From: Parabacteroides faecis
GTDB taxonomy: Bacteria > Bacteroidota > Bacteroidia > Bacteroidales > Tannerellaceae
Assembly (NCBI RefSeq): GCF_014647375.1
Contig: NZ_BMPB01000002.1
Location: forward strand, 310,001-374,000
Direction of reading: 5' to 3'
Length of the DNA stretch: 64,000 nt
Shown here: positions 1-10,900 of the stretch, piece after piece
Numbering within the stretch: the stretch's first letter is position 1
Layout: each line of letters starts with the position of its first letter
The notes under the pieces: generated by a model
Databases searched by the model: none
What the model saw: only the letters and a program-made list of their open reading frames with translations
Told to the model about the DNA's origin: nothing
Position numbers and translations under genes: made by a program

Positions 1-1362
1 AATGATTTCACCAACCTGAATATCGGAGGCGTGAAAGCCGATGGTAGCGACGGAGTAAGCGAAGTATCCTATATCATGCTGGAAACGATCGAAGAACTGC
101 ATATCCTGCAACCGGGTAGTGCTATTCATATCAGCTCCCGTACGCCGGAACGTTTTCTGCGTGCCGGATGTAAAGTGATCCGTCAGGGGCATGGTTATCC
201 TTCCGTATTTAATCCGGATGTGTATATCCAGGAATTGATGCGGCAGGGAAAGTCGTTGCAGGATGCCCGGGAAGGAGGTTGCAGTGGTTGTATTGAAGTG
301 GGTGCTTTCGGTAAAGAGGCCTATGTATTGACTGGATATCTGAATGTGCCGAAGATACTGGAAGTAACACTTCATAATGGCGTTGATCCGGTTTCGGGTC
401 GTAAAGTAGGACTGGAAACCGGTGATCCGCGCAATTTCGCAGATTATGATGATCTGTATGCTGCCTTTATGAAACAGCTTCGGTACTTTGTGGATATGAA
501 GATGCGTGTCAGTAATTATATCGACCGTATGTTTGCCAAATATGCTCCGGCAACCTTCCTCTCTCTGTTTATTGACGATTGCATTGCCAAGGGACGTGAT
601 TACTATAATTGTGGTCCGCGTTACAATACTACTTATATACAATGTACCGGTTTGGGAACGATTACCGACAGTCTTTCTTCTTTAAAGAAACATGTGTTCG
701 AAGATAAGCGTTTCTCTATGGACGAGATGCTGAAAGCGATGGCTAACAATTTTGCCGGTGCGGAAGTGATGCGTCAAACGATTTTGAATCGTACGCCTTT
801 CTTTGGTAACGATGATGATTATGCCGACTCTATTGCTATTAAAGTTTTTAATGACCTGTATGATACTATTGAAGGAAAACCGAATACGAAGGGGGAATGT
901 TTCCATCTGAATATGCTGTCGACCACTTGTCATGTTTATTTCGGAAAAGTAATGGGAGCGACTCCTAACGGACGTTTGGCGGAGAAAGCGATCTCCGACG
1001 GGACATCTCCCTCTCATGGTGCCGATACGCACGGACCGTCTGCCGTTGTCAAATCATTAGGAAAACTGGACCAGGTAAAGAGTGGCGGAACTCTCCTGAA
1101 TCAGCGTTTCCTCCCGAGCCTCTTGAAACGGGAGGAGGATATTTCCAAACTGGCATCCTTGATTCGCAGTTATTTTGCTTTGGGAGGACATCATATCCAG
1201 TTCAATATCGTGGATACGGAAACGTTATATGCTGCCCAGAAATGTCCGGAAGATTATCGAGACTTGTTGGTGCGTGTGGCCGGTTATAGCGATTATTTTA
1301 ATGATATGAATGCAGACCTGCAGGCAGATGTGATTGCCCGTACGGAGCAGGATAACTTTTAA
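1..1362 (+). CDS. hypD: Glycyl radical enzyme, trans-4-hydroxy-L-proline dehydratase type (5' truncated)
   Basis: Only the C-terminal 453 residues are present; the frame is open from base 1, so the start lies upstream. The active-site Cys is in SGCIEVGAFGKE (Cys codon 289-291, Glu codon 295-297). The Cys-x-Glu arrangement is that of dehydratase-type glycyl radical enzymes, not the Cys-Cys of pyruvate formate-lyase. The radical-bearing Gly is in RVAGYSDYF (codon 1282-1284). From memory, segments such as GLETGDP, FGNDDDYAD, TTCHVYFG and SGGTLLNQ match the hydroxyproline dehydratase HypD, which removes water from trans-4-hydroxyproline to give pyrroline-5-carboxylate in the anaerobic cytoplasm. 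The activating enzyme follows at once, as expected. No pyrroline-5-carboxylate reductase is visible here. Family is certain; substrate is inferred. The name is shared with an unrelated hydrogenase maturation gene. Confidence 0.82.
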   Translation, partial: NDFTNLNIGGVKADGSDGVSEVSYIMLETIEELHILQPGSAIHISSRTPERFLRAGCKVIRQGHGYPSVFNPDVYIQELMRQGKSLQDAREGGCSGCIEVGAFGKEAYVLTGYLNVPKILEVTLHNGVDPVSGRKVGLETGDPRNFADYDDLYAAFMKQLRYFVDMKMRVSNYIDRMFAKYAPATFLSLFIDDCIAKGRDYYNCGPRYNTTYIQCTGLGTITDSLSSLKKHVFEDKRFSMDEMLKAMANNFAGAEVMRQTILNRTPFFGNDDDYADSIAIKVFNDLYDTIEGKPNTKGECFHLNMLSTTCHVYFGKVMGATPNGRLAEKAISDGTSPSHGADTHGPSAVVKSLGKLDQVKSGGTLLNQRFLPSLLKREEDISKLASLIRSYFALGGHHIQFNIVDTETLYAAQKCPEDYRDLLVRVAGYSDYFNDMNADLQADVIARTEQDNF

Positions 1363-1364
1363 TT

Positions 1365-1440
1365 AGTTGATAGTTGACAAGTGACAGTTGACAGGTAAAA
1401 CACCTTAAAGCTGTCAATTGTCAACTGTCAATTGTCAACT
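1365..1440. repeat. Heptamer-based palindromic intergenic repeat, copy 1
   Basis: The 83 bp gap between the glycyl radical enzyme and its activase is almost wholly an inverted repeat. Arms of 30 bp (1365-1394 and 1411-1440) match at 25 of 30 positions around a 16 bp loop. Each arm is a run of degenerate 7 bp units, AGTTGAC-like on the left and YTGTCAA on the right. It probably forms a stem-loop in the transcript. A second copy lies at 43948-44031. Confidence 0.8.
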
Positions 1441-1445
1441 GAAAA

Positions 1446-2354
1446 ATGGGATTGATATTCGACATAAAGCGTTATGCAATAAATGACGGGCCGGGCATCC
1501 GAACAACTATTTTTATGAAAGGATGCCCGCTTTCCTGTGTGTGGTGCCATAACCCGGAGGGATTATCCTGCCGGAAACAGAAACTGTATACAAAGAAGAA
1601 ATGTATAGGATGCAACACTTGCGTGAAAGCTTGTCCGCAAAAGGCATTGACATGGACTTCTGAAGGAATCGTGACCGATCGGTCTCTTTGTGACCTGTGC
1701 GGTACTTGTGCGGAAGTCTGTCCGGCGATGGCAATGGAGATATCCGGAACAGAATATTCCATCGATTACCTGATGAAAGAGATCGGGAAGGAAACGGTTT
1801 TCATGGATCGGTCGGAGGGAGGTGTTACTTTCTGTGGTGGGGAACCGTTATTACATCCGGAGATGCTGCTGGAATTGCTCAGGCGTTGCGGAGAGTTGGG
1901 TATTCACCGTGCCGTCGATACGACATTGTTTGCCCGACCGGAAATAGTCAGGGAGGTAATGGAGCATTCCGAACTATTTCTGGTAGATCTCAAACAAATG
2001 GATACGGTTAAACATAAGCTTTATTGTGGTGTCCCTAATGAATTGATTCTTTCTAACTTACGCCTGATAGCAGAAGCCGGTTATAAGTTCCATATCCGTA
2101 TCCCACTGATCGAAGGTATCAATGCCGATGAAGAGAATATGGTACAAGCGGCCGCTTTTCTCTCTTCCTTACCCTGGGAACACCGTACAGTAAATTTATT
2201 GTTATACCATGATATCGGAAAAAATAAACATGATAAATTAGGTACGACATACAATCCGAACCGGTATCCGATGGCGACACCTTCAGAAGAAACTGTACAG
2301 CGATGTACAGATATATTTAATCGTTATGGAATAGATGTTATAGTAGGCGGATAG
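1446..2354 (+). CDS. hypE: Glycyl radical enzyme activating enzyme (radical SAM)
   Basis: 302 residues. It installs the glycyl radical on the enzyme encoded just upstream, using S-adenosylmethionine and a [4Fe-4S] cluster in the cytoplasm. The radical SAM cluster Cys are C27, C31 and C34 (KGCPLSCVWCHNPEG), after the family N-terminus with DGPGIRTT. An insert carries two ferredoxin-like 4Fe-4S motifs: C53, C56, C59, C63 and C82, C85, C88, C92. This places it with the activases of dehydratase/decarboxylase-type enzymes rather than the short PflA. FCGGEPLLHPE is the SAM-binding GGE motif. It starts 83 bp after the upstream gene, across a palindromic repeat, so the two are probably co-transcribed. 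The symbol is given by its pairing with the HypD-like enzyme. Confidence 0.85.
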   Translation: MGLIFDIKRYAINDGPGIRTTIFMKGCPLSCVWCHNPEGLSCRKQKLYTKKKCIGCNTCVKACPQKALTWTSEGIVTDRSLCDLCGTCAEVCPAMAMEISGTEYSIDYLMKEIGKETVFMDRSEGGVTFCGGEPLLHPEMLLELLRRCGELGIHRAVDTTLFARPEIVREVMEHSELFLVDLKQMDTVKHKLYCGVPNELILSNLRLIAEAGYKFHIRIPLIEGINADEENMVQAAAFLSSLPWEHRTVNLLLYHDIGKNKHDKLGTTYNPNRYPMATPSEETVQRCTDIFNRYGIDVIVGG

Positions 2355-2378
2355 CCAGTAAACGTATTTATTTACTGG
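2355..2378. terminator. Short hairpin between convergent genes
   Basis: CCAGTAAA (2355-2362) and TTTACTGG (2371-2378) form an 8 bp stem. It begins right after the activase stop codon and includes the 3' end of the convergent AraC gene. Probably a weak terminator used from both sides. Confidence 0.45.
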
Positions 2379-3252
2379 GATCTTTCTGATAATATGAATA
2401 AGTATATGTTTTTCCTCTGTATTCCTGAGGAGTCATTCCTACATGTTGCCGGAAGAATCGGTTAAAGAAAGACAGATTGTTGAAACCAAGTCCCATGGCT
2501 ATTTTCTTGATTTCCAGGTTTGTCCCTTTCAGTTGGGCTTTGGCATCCATGATAATTATTTGAGTAATGACTTCAAGAGGTGTTTGTCCGATCGCCTTTT
2601 TGATCGATGTGGAGAAATAAGGAGGTGTCAGTCCAAGTTGGTCTGCATAGAATGTGACGTTATGCTCCGTCGTATAATGTTTTAGGACCAGATTCATGAA
2701 ATCCTGGTATATTTCGGTGTACCGGGTCAATTCTCTTTTTTCCAGGAGTTGATTACTATTATATAATTCAACAATACCCTGGCTGCACATTGTAAAAATG
2801 GCTTTTATCATCTCTTTGTTGTTCAGAATATTGGGGTATATGGCGTACTGGAACAAGAGATCGTAGAAAGTAGCAAAAAGACAAGACATCTCCTGGGAAA
2901 TGGGGATAACCGGATTCTTATAGATAACCGATAGGCAGTTCATCGTACTTCTCACAAAGTTAACGTATCCCATAAAATCAGAGGAAAAAGCCACAAAATA
3001 GATTAATATCTCTTCTGACATTTCGTGGATCTGTAAATAAGAATTGGGAATCAATGTCGTAACATGATGACGTGTCGATGTATATTCGGATTGGTTTATA
3101 GTAGTGCGTATATATCCTTCCATGCAGAGGATAAAGACCCCTGCTTTAATTTTGTAAGGCGCATTCATATATTGTTTGAGTTCATCGGAGGATACATATT
3201 TGCCGACAATGAAATCGGTTGGCGAATCGATGCTGATAATTTGTTTATCCAT
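2368..3252 (-). CDS. AraC-family transcriptional regulator
   Basis: 294 residues. The C-terminal third is the double helix-turn-helix AraC domain: FYADQLGLTPPYFSTSIKK is the first HTH, and IKKIAMGLGFNNLSFFNRFF with the closing GMTPQEYR is the second. The N-terminal part is a cupin-like sensor of the kind that starts with a gut-Bacteroidetes AraC pattern (FILCMEGYIRTTINQ, about residues 40-55), with no membrane segment. It converges on the glycyl radical activase and is divergent from the hybrid kinase. Its target is unknown. The hydroxyproline genes, the kinase or itself are all possible. Confidence 0.85.
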   Translation of the reverse strand: MDKQIISIDSPTDFIVGKYVSSDELKQYMNAPYKIKAGVFILCMEGYIRTTINQSEYTSTRHHVTTLIPNSYLQIHEMSEEILIYFVAFSSDFMGYVNFVRSTMNCLSVIYKNPVIPISQEMSCLFATFYDLLFQYAIYPNILNNKEMIKAIFTMCSQGIVELYNSNQLLEKRELTRYTEIYQDFMNLVLKHYTTEHNVTFYADQLGLTPPYFSTSIKKAIGQTPLEVITQIIIMDAKAQLKGTNLEIKKIAMGLGFNNLSFFNRFFRQHVGMTPQEYRGKTYTYSYYQKDPSK

Positions 3253-3521
3253 TTCTGTCGATTAGTTTTTGCATCAAATATAAATATTATTTGAAAAACA
3301 AATGTTATGAGAGAAAGAATAGAACATATAAAAGAAAAAATGGATTTGTTAGTTGCTACCAATAATTGTTACTTTGTAAAAAGTATCGATTCATCTTCAC
3401 AAAACTTATATGACAGACGAATATAAGCGGCAACTACCGGACGCCAAAGTCAATTATTAAGGTTCCGGTATGAAAAGAGATGTAACGTAATAAAGAATAA
3501 TCATTGAGAGATAGAAGTATC

Positions 3522-5906
3522 ATGGAAGAACAGTTTTTGCAACCGGAGGTAGATGGAGATTATAATTTGTTGATGTGTACGATGGGAGTAAGTGTCAGCA
3601 AACATTTGGTGGATGAACATTTTACGGTCTTATGGGCCAATGACTTCTATTATGATTTGATTGGATATCCGAAAGAAGAATATGAAGCAACATTCCACAA
3701 CCAATGCGATTTGTTTTTTGCAAGGAATAAAGCCGGATGGGATACCATTGTGGAGGCTGTGACAAATGCATTGGAAACCGGCAAGAGCAGATATGATGTA
3801 TTTGTCCAGATGGAACGTAAAGATGGTTCCCTGATCTGGACGAAAATAACAGCCTCTTTTACGGAAGAGGTTTATAACGGCCACCCTATAGCATACACAG
3901 TTATCACAAATGTGGATGATATGATTCAGAAACGTATCGAACAAACGATTGCTTATGAGAATATCCCCGGATTTATCGCTAAATACAAAATACGGAAGGA
4001 TGGAAGTCTGGGATTGTTGGATGCGAATGATAAGTTTTTGAGTTTCTTCGGTATCAAAAAAGAGAATATAAGCACTTTTCCTACTTTTTCTCATTTGACG
4101 GAAAAAAGCAGGATAGTTCTGGATGAGCATATTCCTTTGATGCAAAAAGGAGAGCCGGTTCATTTTGTTATCTGTTCGAGAAATAAGAACGGAAGCTATT
4201 CCTGGTTTCAGTTGAATGGCGAATGTATCGGCTGTGTGAACGGAGAATCCATCTATATTATCGTTTACATCGATATTACGGACATTACGGAACAACGCGA
4301 GTTACAAAAGAAGTTGGAGGAACAGTCTCAACTTCTGAAGGATGCACTCGATTTCGCAGAAAAGGCCAATCAGGCGAAATCTGATTTTCTTGCCCGGATG
4401 AGTCATGACATCCGTACGCCGATGAATGCGATCGTGGGTATGACGGCTATTGCAGGAGCACATGTAGATGACCACGAACGCGTACATGATTGCCTGAAAA
4501 AGATAACGAGCGCGTCAAACCTGTTGCTTAGCCTGATAAATGAAATTCTGGATATGTCGAAGATAGAGAGCGGACGTTTGAAACTATCGGAGGATGAGTT
4601 TAATATCGGTGAACTTCTGCAGGATCTGATCGTTATGATGCAATCGGAGATTAAGAACAAGCAGCACAAACTGGATATCCATGTCAGCGGATTACATCAT
4701 GAAAACGTAGTAGGAGATATTCAAAGAATAAAACAGGTGTTGATGAACATTATATCCAATGCGATCAAATATACACCGGATAATGGGCAGATCCTGATTA
4801 GCATTGAAGAAAAGGCTCCCCATGATGGAATTGCCAACTATGAGTTCATCTTTGAAGACAATGGGAGAGGAATGAAACCTGATTTTCTGGATAAGATATT
4901 TCAGCCATTTGAACGAGCCGACGATCATGGTATCAGCAGTATTCAGGGAACAGGGCTTGGTATGGCTATCAGTCACAGTATTATTCGGATGATGGGAGGT
5001 GATATCCAGGTGGAGAGCGAATATGGAAAAGGCACCCGTTTTACTATCCACATGCCATTGAAATACCATGAGAAAGCCTTTGATGAGAAGATAGAACGAC
5101 CGGAACTGTCTGTGCTTGTTGTCGACGATGATAAAACGGCTTGTCTGAGTACCTGTAATTGTCTGTCGGAAATCGGGCTGGAGAGCGATTGGGTTTGTTC
5201 CGGTAGTGAAGCGGTGGCTGCAACCAGGAAACGTCATAAAGAAAAGGAGGATTATTTTGCCGTTATCATGGATTTGAAAATGCCGGGAATGAGCGGTATC
5301 GAGACTACCCGGCAGATAAGATCGGCAGTCGGACCGGACGTCCCGATCATCATTCTGTCGGCCTATGATATAGATGAATATGAGACGGATGCCCGGAAGG
5401 CAGGTGCTAATGGATTTGTCGCTAAGCCTCTTTTCAAATCAAAATTACTTCAGATATTGAGGAGATTTCTTGAAAAGGGTGAAGTACGTCAGGTAATTGA
5501 ACCTGTTAAGTTTTCAGAGGTCGATCATTCAGGGAAACATCTTTTGCTGGTGGAAGATAATGACCTGAACCGTGAGATAGCTGAGGAAATCATCGGCAGC
5601 ACAGGTGTACTGGTTGAAACGGCGGTGAACGGACAGGATGCAGTCGATAAAGTGATGCAATCGGCTGAAGGTTATTATCAGATGATCCTGATGGATATCC
5701 AAATGCCCGTTATGGACGGTTATGAGGCGACCCGCCAAATACGACAACTTCCGCGTACGGATGTTGTAAATATACCGATCATTGCTATGACGGCCAACGC
5801 CTTTTCCGAAGATGTGGCGAACGCCCTCAATGCCGGCATGAACCATCATCTGGCGAAGCCGATCGATATTAAAGCGTTGATGGGTGTTTTATCCACGTAT
5901 CTGTAA
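3522..5906 (+). CDS. Hybrid sensor histidine kinase with two receiver domains
   Basis: 794 residues from the first good ATG at 3522; the frame opens earlier only with TTG at 3504. No signal peptide or membrane helix is evident, so it looks cytoplasmic. Order: PAS-like domain about residues 25-135 ([18 protein letters not shown]), a second PAS about 150-265, HisKA with H295 in [16 protein letters not shown], HATPase with [10 protein letters not shown] and GTGLGMAIS, then two receivers with phosphoacceptors D584 (IMDLKMPG) and D725 ([11 protein letters not shown]). No DNA-binding or Hpt domain is present, so a separate phosphotransfer partner is expected. It ends 4 bp from the convergent AraC gene. 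The two flanking AraC genes are candidate partners by position only. Confidence 0.88.
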   Translation: MEEQFLQPEVDGDYNLLMCTMGVSVSKHLVDEHFTVLWANDFYYDLIGYPKEEYEATFHNQCDLFFARNKAGWDTIVEAVTNALETGKSRYDVFVQMERKDGSLIWTKITASFTEEVYNGHPIAYTVITNVDDMIQKRIEQTIAYENIPGFIAKYKIRKDGSLGLLDANDKFLSFFGIKKENISTFPTFSHLTEKSRIVLDEHIPLMQKGEPVHFVICSRNKNGSYSWFQLNGECIGCVNGESIYIIVYIDITDITEQRELQKKLEEQSQLLKDALDFAEKANQAKSDFLARMSHDIRTPMNAIVGMTAIAGAHVDDHERVHDCLKKITSASNLLLSLINEILDMSKIESGRLKLSEDEFNIGELLQDLIVMMQSEIKNKQHKLDIHVSGLHHENVVGDIQRIKQVLMNIISNAIKYTPDNGQILISIEEKAPHDGIANYEFIFEDNGRGMKPDFLDKIFQPFERADDHGISSIQGTGLGMAISHSIIRMMGGDIQVESEYGKGTRFTIHMPLKYHEKAFDEKIERPELSVLVVDDDKTACLSTCNCLSEIGLESDWVCSGSEAVAATRKRHKEKEDYFAVIMDLKMPGMSGIETTRQIRSAVGPDVPIIILSAYDIDEYETDARKAGANGFVAKPLFKSKLLQILRRFLEKGEVRQVIEPVKFSEVDHSGKHLLLVEDNDLNREIAEEIIGSTGVLVETAVNGQDAVDKVMQSAEGYYQMILMDIQMPVMDGYEATRQIRQLPRTDVVNIPIIAMTANAFSEDVANALNAGMNHHLAKPIDIKALMGVLSTYL

Positions 5907-5910
5907 GAGA

Positions 5911-6789
5911 TTATACTTTTCTATATTCTTTAGGGGAAATACCGGTGTGGTGTTTGAAATATTTGCCGAAGAAAGATTGATTGGCAAAGTTCAGCACATC
6001 GGCAATCTCCTGGATACTCATCCGGGTCGATTTCAGTAATGTCTTTGCTTCCAGTACCACATACTGGTCGATCCATTCTCCGGCTGATCTTCCGCTGACA
6101 TCTTTGGATATCAGGGATAAGTATTTTGGTGTAATACAAAGTTTACCGGCGTAAAAACCAAGACTTCTTTCCTCCTTATAATACTCCATCACAGTTTGTA
6201 TAAACTTCTCGAACAATTCTTCTTTTCTGGATACCTTATTAGTGTGTTGCGGTTCATGTTTACGGAATATATCACAAATATCGTAGAACAAAGCCAGCAG
6301 AAGATTTTGTATGACCTCCCGCTGATAAGCATGATCTTTATTTTTCACCCGTTTCCATAAGATTGCATGGTATTCCACCAGATCCTCCAACTCTTCATTC
6401 GTGAGTATGGTATAAGGATGCCGCTTGATGTAAAAGAAGGCTGAGAGCAAATTTTGTATGTTAGGAGTTATGTTGTTGACAAAATCTTCCGATACCCCCA
6501 GGTATACCCCTTTGAAATCGGCACTTTGTTCATAGTGTTGCACTATCTGCTCCGGTAAGATGACCACCAATGTGTTTTGGGTAATAATATATTCTTCCAG
6601 ATTGATGCTGATACGGATAGAACCACTCAGGCAAACAGCAAAAGCAGCCGCTTTAATACGACTGGGATATTCGAATATTGGAAAATGATCCAGCGTATTG
6701 AATATGGCTAGGTCTTTATCCACATAATCTATTTCGGGCAGATTTTCTATAAAAGAGAAATCAATAACAGGTACGGTCGTATTATCCAT
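5911..6789 (-). CDS. AraC-family transcriptional regulator
   Basis: 292 residues from ATG at 6789 (MDNTTVPVIDF); an in-frame upstream ATG at 6837 would add a poor 16-residue leader. The C-terminal AraC domain shows FYAGKLCITPKYLSLISKD and IQEIADVLNFANQSFFGKYF followed by GISPKEYRK. The N-terminal half resembles the sensor of the AraC gene at 2368-3252, and the two look like paralogues flanking the hybrid kinase. It is divergent from the RND adaptor gene, with a 164 bp shared upstream region, so control of the efflux operon is a reasonable guess. Confidence 0.85.
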   Translation of the reverse strand: MDNTTVPVIDFSFIENLPEIDYVDKDLAIFNTLDHFPIFEYPSRIKAAAFAVCLSGSIRISINLEEYIITQNTLVVILPEQIVQHYEQSADFKGVYLGVSEDFVNNITPNIQNLLSAFFYIKRHPYTILTNEELEDLVEYHAILWKRVKNKDHAYQREVIQNLLLALFYDICDIFRKHEPQHTNKVSRKEELFEKFIQTVMEYYKEERSLGFYAGKLCITPKYLSLISKDVSGRSAGEWIDQYVVLEAKTLLKSTRMSIQEIADVLNFANQSFFGKYFKHHTGISPKEYRKV

Positions 6790-6953
6790 CTTTTTACTAT
6801 TTGACTGTAAACATACATAAAAGAATTGGAATATCAACCCGGAGTAAGCGACTTTTAGAACAATACGATTAGCAAATAGACCTTTTGTATTCTAAAGAAT
6901 CTCTCGACTTTTGCACTGTTTATTTTGTAGTACAAATCAAAGAATAGAATAAT

Positions 6954-7976
6954 ATGAAGATTGTTAATTGCGTGGGAACCCTTTTGTTATTATCTCTGCT
7001 GCTGAGTTGCACCGGAAGCAAGGACAAAGGAACGGCAGAAAGGGAAATCCCGGTAAAGGTTATTAGGATTACAGATATGAGTTCCGTTAAAGAACAATAT
7101 TATGTAGGAACAGTAGAAGATATGTCGGCCTCTTCCCTTAGTTTCCAGGTGATGGGGAATGTCGAGAGAATACTTGTCAGGGAAGGCCAGCGGGTGGATA
7201 AAGGGCAACTTCTTGCCTCGCTCGACCGGGCGACGCTTCAAAACTCTTATGAGGCGGCACATGCTTCCCTGGTTCAGGCACAGGATGCCTGCGATCGAAT
7301 GAAGATACTTTATGACAGTAAAAGTCTTCCCGAGATCAAATGGGTGGAAGTACAGAGTAAATTACAGCAGGCACAATCCATGGAACGTATTGCACGGAAG
7401 AATCTGGAAGATGCTTCTTTGTATGCCCCATTCAGCGGTGTGATCGGAAAACGGACTGTCGAGCCGGGTGAGAATGTACAACCGGGAGTTCCTGTGCTTA
7501 CTTTATTGGAGATCAACGAGGTGTATGTCCGCATCGCTATACCGGAAAAAGAAGTTGCCAGGTTGGATAAACAGAAAGCTCTGATCACTGTAGGCGCTCT
7601 TGGAGACCTGTCTTTTGAAGGACAGATAACGGAGAAAGGCGTAGTTGCCGACCCGCTTTCCCATACGTATGATGCAAGGATCAAGCTGAATAACGGCAAA
7701 GGATTGTTGATGCCGGGAATGGTTTGCCGTGTCAACGTGTTGGATGATGCTGCGTCTCCCGTCATTTCTATCCCGGTGAATGCCGTACAAATATCCCATA
7801 CAGGAAACAACTTCGTCTGGTGTGTAAATAACGGAAGGGCAGAGGCAAGGCAGGTTGTAACCGGCCCGTTGACCACTGACGGTATAGAAATAACGAACGG
7901 ATTGAAAGAAGGCGACCAGGTCGTTACCGAAGGTTACCAGAAAATCAGTGAGAACATGAAAGTGAAAGTACAATGA
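6954..7976 (+). CDS. RND efflux periplasmic adaptor (membrane fusion protein), lipoprotein
   Basis: 340 residues. The N-terminus is a lipoprotein signal (LLLSLLLSCTGS, lipidated Cys19), which anchors it in the periplasm. A lipoyl/barrel-sandwich half (VMGNVERILVREGQRVDKGQ), an alpha-helical hairpin about residues 100-145, and the second half (YAPFSGVIGKRTVEPGENVQ) are in the standard order, followed by the beta-barrel and membrane-proximal domains (VTGPLTTDGIEITNGLKEGD). It links the inner-membrane pump to the outer-membrane channel. It overlaps the pump gene by 4 bp (ATGA). Substrate is unknown. Confidence 0.93.
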   Translation: MKIVNCVGTLLLLSLLLSCTGSKDKGTAEREIPVKVIRITDMSSVKEQYYVGTVEDMSASSLSFQVMGNVERILVREGQRVDKGQLLASLDRATLQNSYEAAHASLVQAQDACDRMKILYDSKSLPEIKWVEVQSKLQQAQSMERIARKNLEDASLYAPFSGVIGKRTVEPGENVQPGVPVLTLLEINEVYVRIAIPEKEVARLDKQKALITVGALGDLSFEGQITEKGVVADPLSHTYDARIKLNNGKGLLMPGMVCRVNVLDDAASPVISIPVNAVQISHTGNNFVWCVNNGRAEARQVVTGPLTTDGIEITNGLKEGDQVVTEGYQKISENMKVKVQ

Positions 7977-10900
7977 AAAAGAAACGCGGAATCATAGAGC
8001 TTGCCATGCGTTATAACCAGATCACGTTGCTATTGATCTTTCTGCTGGTATTGCTTGGCATATACGGATTGGTAAAGATGCCAAAACAGGAATTTCCTGA
8101 ATTTATTATCCGTCAAGGTGTTGTAGTGGGCGTATATCCCGGTGCCACCTCTTCCGAAGTGGAAGAACAACTGGCAAAGCCGCTCGAACGCTATCTCTTC
8201 ACCTTTAAGGAAGTAAAGAAGAAGAAAACCTATTCCATGTCGAGAGACGGCTTGGTATATGTGATGGTCGAGTTGAACGATGATGTGAACAATAAAGATG
8301 AAGTCTGGTCGAAGATCAAACTGGGATTGCAGAACTTCAAGTCGCAATTGCCGGCCGGTGTATTGGCACTTATTGCTAATGATGATTTTGGCGATACGTC
8401 TGCCTTGCTGATCACTTTGGAATCGGAAGACAAGACTTACCGTGAACTGGAAAAGTATCTGGAGACATTGGAAGACCGTCTCCGCCGTATCGAATCCGTA
8501 TCCAATCTCCGTCGTTATGGAGTACAGAATGAACAGATCGGAGTCTATCTGGATAAAGATAGAATGACGGCTTACGGGTTGGATAGCAGGATGTTGCTTA
8601 CGACTCTGTTTACACAGGGTTTCACAACCTCCGGCGGAACGGCGAAAGGCGAATCACTGGATATCCCTCTCCATTTCTCCGTCTCCTATCCTTCGGAAAA
8701 GGAGATCGGCGAACAGATCATTTACTCCGATAATAAAGGCAATATGATCCGCCTGAAGGATATCGCCAGGATTGTCCGTGAATATCCCGAACCGGATAGC
8801 TACATTAGCAATAACGGAAAGAAAGCGATCATTCTCTCCATGGAAATGAGGGAGGGGAATAATATTGTGGAATATGGCAGGCAGGTTGACGAAGTGCTGG
8901 CCTCTTTCCAGGAAGAGTTACCCGATAGTGTTTCTATCCGCCGGATTGCCGACCAGCCGAAGGTGGTGAACGAGTCGGTAACCTCTTTCATTCGAGACCT
9001 TTTCGTCTCTATCATCATCGTTATTCTGGTGATGATGATTCTGTTCCCTTTCCGTTCGGCAGTCGTAGCGGCAACATCCATTCCGATCAGTATTTTTATT
9101 TCGATAGGGGTGATGTATGTTACCGGCATTCCGCTGAATACGGTTACACTGGCTGCATTGATCGTCGTGTTAGGTATGATCGTGGATAACTCCATCATCG
9201 TGATCGACGCTTATCTCGAGAAGCTGGATCTGGGAATGTCCCGCTGGAATGCCGCCATCTCCAGTGCAAAAGATTATTTCGGGTCTATTTTCCTGGCGAC
9301 ACTTTGTATCTGTATCATCTTCTTCCCGCTATTGTTTACCATGACGGGACAGATGTATGATTTTGTCGAGTATTTCCCCTGGACGATCACGATCTCACTG
9401 ATGATCTCACTGGTCATAGCCATGGTCTTTATCCCGCTGTTCGAATATGCCGTGATAAAGAAAGGTTTGCACAACCGGAAGGAAAAAGAAGCTAAACCGA
9501 CCTTTAATTTATTGGATATAGTCCAGTCCGTTTACGAGAAAACATTGAAATGGACATTCCGCTTTCCGAAGACAACGATCGGGATAGGTGTGCTTTCCAT
9601 TCTGCTTGCCTTATGGATGATGACTCGTCTGGATCAGCGCATGATGCCTGTTGCCGACCGTGACCAGTTCGCCGTGGAGATATATCTGCCGCAGGGAACG
9701 CCTTTACACCGCACGGCAGAGGTTTGCGACAGTCTCTATTCCATTATGAAGAAAGACGAACGTATCCTTTCCGTCACCTCTTTTGTCGGTATGGCTTCGC
9801 CCCGTTTCCAGACAACCTATGCCCCCAATCTGGCAGGAAAGAATTATGCACAGTTCATTGTCAATACCGCTTCCCCGGAAGCAACAGTGGAAATTCTCGA
9901 CGATTATACCGATCGTTATGCCGATTATTTCCCGAACGCCTACGTTAAGTTCAAACAACTGGATTATCAGAATGTGTCTTCTCCATTGGAGATCCGTTTT
10001 TCCGGCGAAGATATCGCTTTGCTGAAGCAGGCGGCCGATTCGATGATGCTGGCTTTGCGCGGAATAGATGAACTGGAATGGATACACACCAACTATGAAG
10101 AGATGCAGCCCGAAATACGTGTGAAGCTCGATCCGATAGAAGCTTCCCGCCTAGGAATTACGAAAGCAATGGCCTCTGCCGATATGGCTATCCGTTACGA
10201 CGGTTTGTCGGTCGGTTCCGTCTGGGAGGGCGATTATGCACTGCCAGTCCATTTGAAAGCGGATAAAAAGGAGGAGAAACAGCCTTTCAACCAGGTAGAA
10301 GACGAATATATCCCTACGGCTGTCCCGGGTGTAAGTGTCCCTCTGCGACAGGTCTCCACAGTAGAAGCCGGATGGAATGAAGGGCAGATCGTGAGACGTA
10401 ACGGTGTCCGTACGATCAGTGTCATGGCACAGGTGAAGCGGGGATATACGGAAAACAGCATGCAGAAAAAGATCGAGAAAGTAGTAAAAGCCGAGATCGA
10501 ACCCATACTTCCTGCGGGTGTCTCTATGGAATATGGCGGAGCGAAAGAAGCAGACCTGGAGATTATCGAACCCCTGTTGCGCGGTTTACTGATCGCGGTG
10601 GTGATCATCTTCTTTTTTCTTCTGTTCAACTTCAAGAAGATCGGCCTGGCACTGGCGGCTTTGTCCTCTCTGTTGCTTTGCCTGTTCGGTGCCTCTTTGG
10701 GATTATGGATGGCAGATACGGCTTTCAGTGTGACTTGTGTATTGGGAGTGATCAGCCTGATGGGGATTATCGTCCGCAATGCAATCATTATGTTCGAGCA
10801 TGCCCAGGATCTGAGGATCAATCACCATTTCACTCCGAAGGATGCCGCTTTCGATGCCGGTAAACGCCGTATGCTCCCGATCTTCCTGACTTCGGCTACG

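Noticed and set aside
1-1362. Pyruvate formate-lyase
   Set aside because: The active-site motif is Cys-x-Glu with dehydratase-type surroundings, and the activase has two extra ferredoxin motifs, unlike PflA.
1365-1440. Invertible promoter flanked by inverted repeats
   Set aside because: The arms are imperfect, the loop is only 16 bp, no promoter lies within it and no site-specific recombinase is nearby.
3504-3521. TTG start for the hybrid kinase, and likewise TTG at 13235 for copA
   Set aside because: In-frame ATG codons at 3522 and 13301 give the conserved protein start. For copA the TTG lies inside the promoter.
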